Source of the DNA: Dechloromonas sp. | Lineage (GTDB): Bacteria > Pseudomonadota > Gammaproteobacteria > Burkholderiales > Rhodocyclaceae | DNA length: 6,363 nt | Assembly (NCBI GenBank): GCA_017302355.1 | Contig: JAFLDQ010000181.1 | Location: 1 to 6,363 of the forward strand | Direction: 5' to 3' | Shown here: positions 6,363 to 6,363 of the stretch, in pieces | Numbering within the stretch: position 1 is the first letter of the stretch | Layout: each line of letters starts with the position of its first letter | Position numbers and translations under genes: made by a program | Notes under the pieces: generated by a model | Databases searched by the model: none | What the model was told of the DNA's origin: nothing | The model's input: the letters and a program-made list of their open reading frames with translations, nothing else

Positions 6363-6363
6363 T

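Noticed and set aside
6231..6363. Insertion sequence truncating the sensor gene
   Set aside because: No terminal inverted repeat or transposase reading; the - strand instead reads as a mannose-1-phosphate guanylyltransferase.

Overview
The window is very GC-rich (most third codon positions are G or C) and carries densely packed, translationally coupled genes typical of a Gram-negative proteobacterium. The gene content (a SelB/tRNA-Sec pair, MobA, an FCSD-type flavoprotein and a Cache-HAMP-GAF sensor) would suit a betaproteobacterium such as a member of the Rhodocyclales. That placement is inference from gene content and style, not from a marker gene.

Left part (1-2705, + strand): the C-terminal half of a flavocytochrome-c/sulfide-dehydrogenase-like flavoprotein runs in from the left edge and overlaps selB by an ATGA junction. 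selB (selenocysteine elongation factor) is followed after only 5 nt by selC, the UGA-reading tRNA-Sec, which can be folded by eye. Together selB and selC are the decoding half of the selenocysteine machinery; selA and selD are not in the window.

Middle (2826-4217, + strand): after a 120-nt gap comes a tight three-gene operon. It encodes a GcvH-like lipoyl-domain protein, a DsrE-like protein with a candidate sulfur-carrying cysteine (TTG start, 8-nt overlap), and MobA (TGATG overlap), which makes the guanine-dinucleotide form of the molybdenum cofactor. MobA and selenocysteine insertion are both needed by selenocysteine-containing formate dehydrogenases, so the region looks like an accessory block for such an enzyme. 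The lipoyl/DsrE pair is the least understood part and resembles the building blocks of lipoate-linked sulfur-transfer systems.

Right part (4224-6363): a VOC/glyoxalase-family gene on the - strand converges on mobA, and a perfect 8-bp inverted repeat covers both stop codons. Divergent from it is a membrane sensor (two transmembrane helices, periplasmic Cache domain, HAMP, start of a GAF domain) beginning at a GTG. Its GAF domain is cut at about 6231-6237. From that point to the right edge GC drops from about 77% to about 41%, and the - strand encodes a piece of an unrelated protein, a mannose-1-phosphate guanylyltransferase, cut at the same place. This is either a recent rearrangement or, more simply, a chimeric assembly join.
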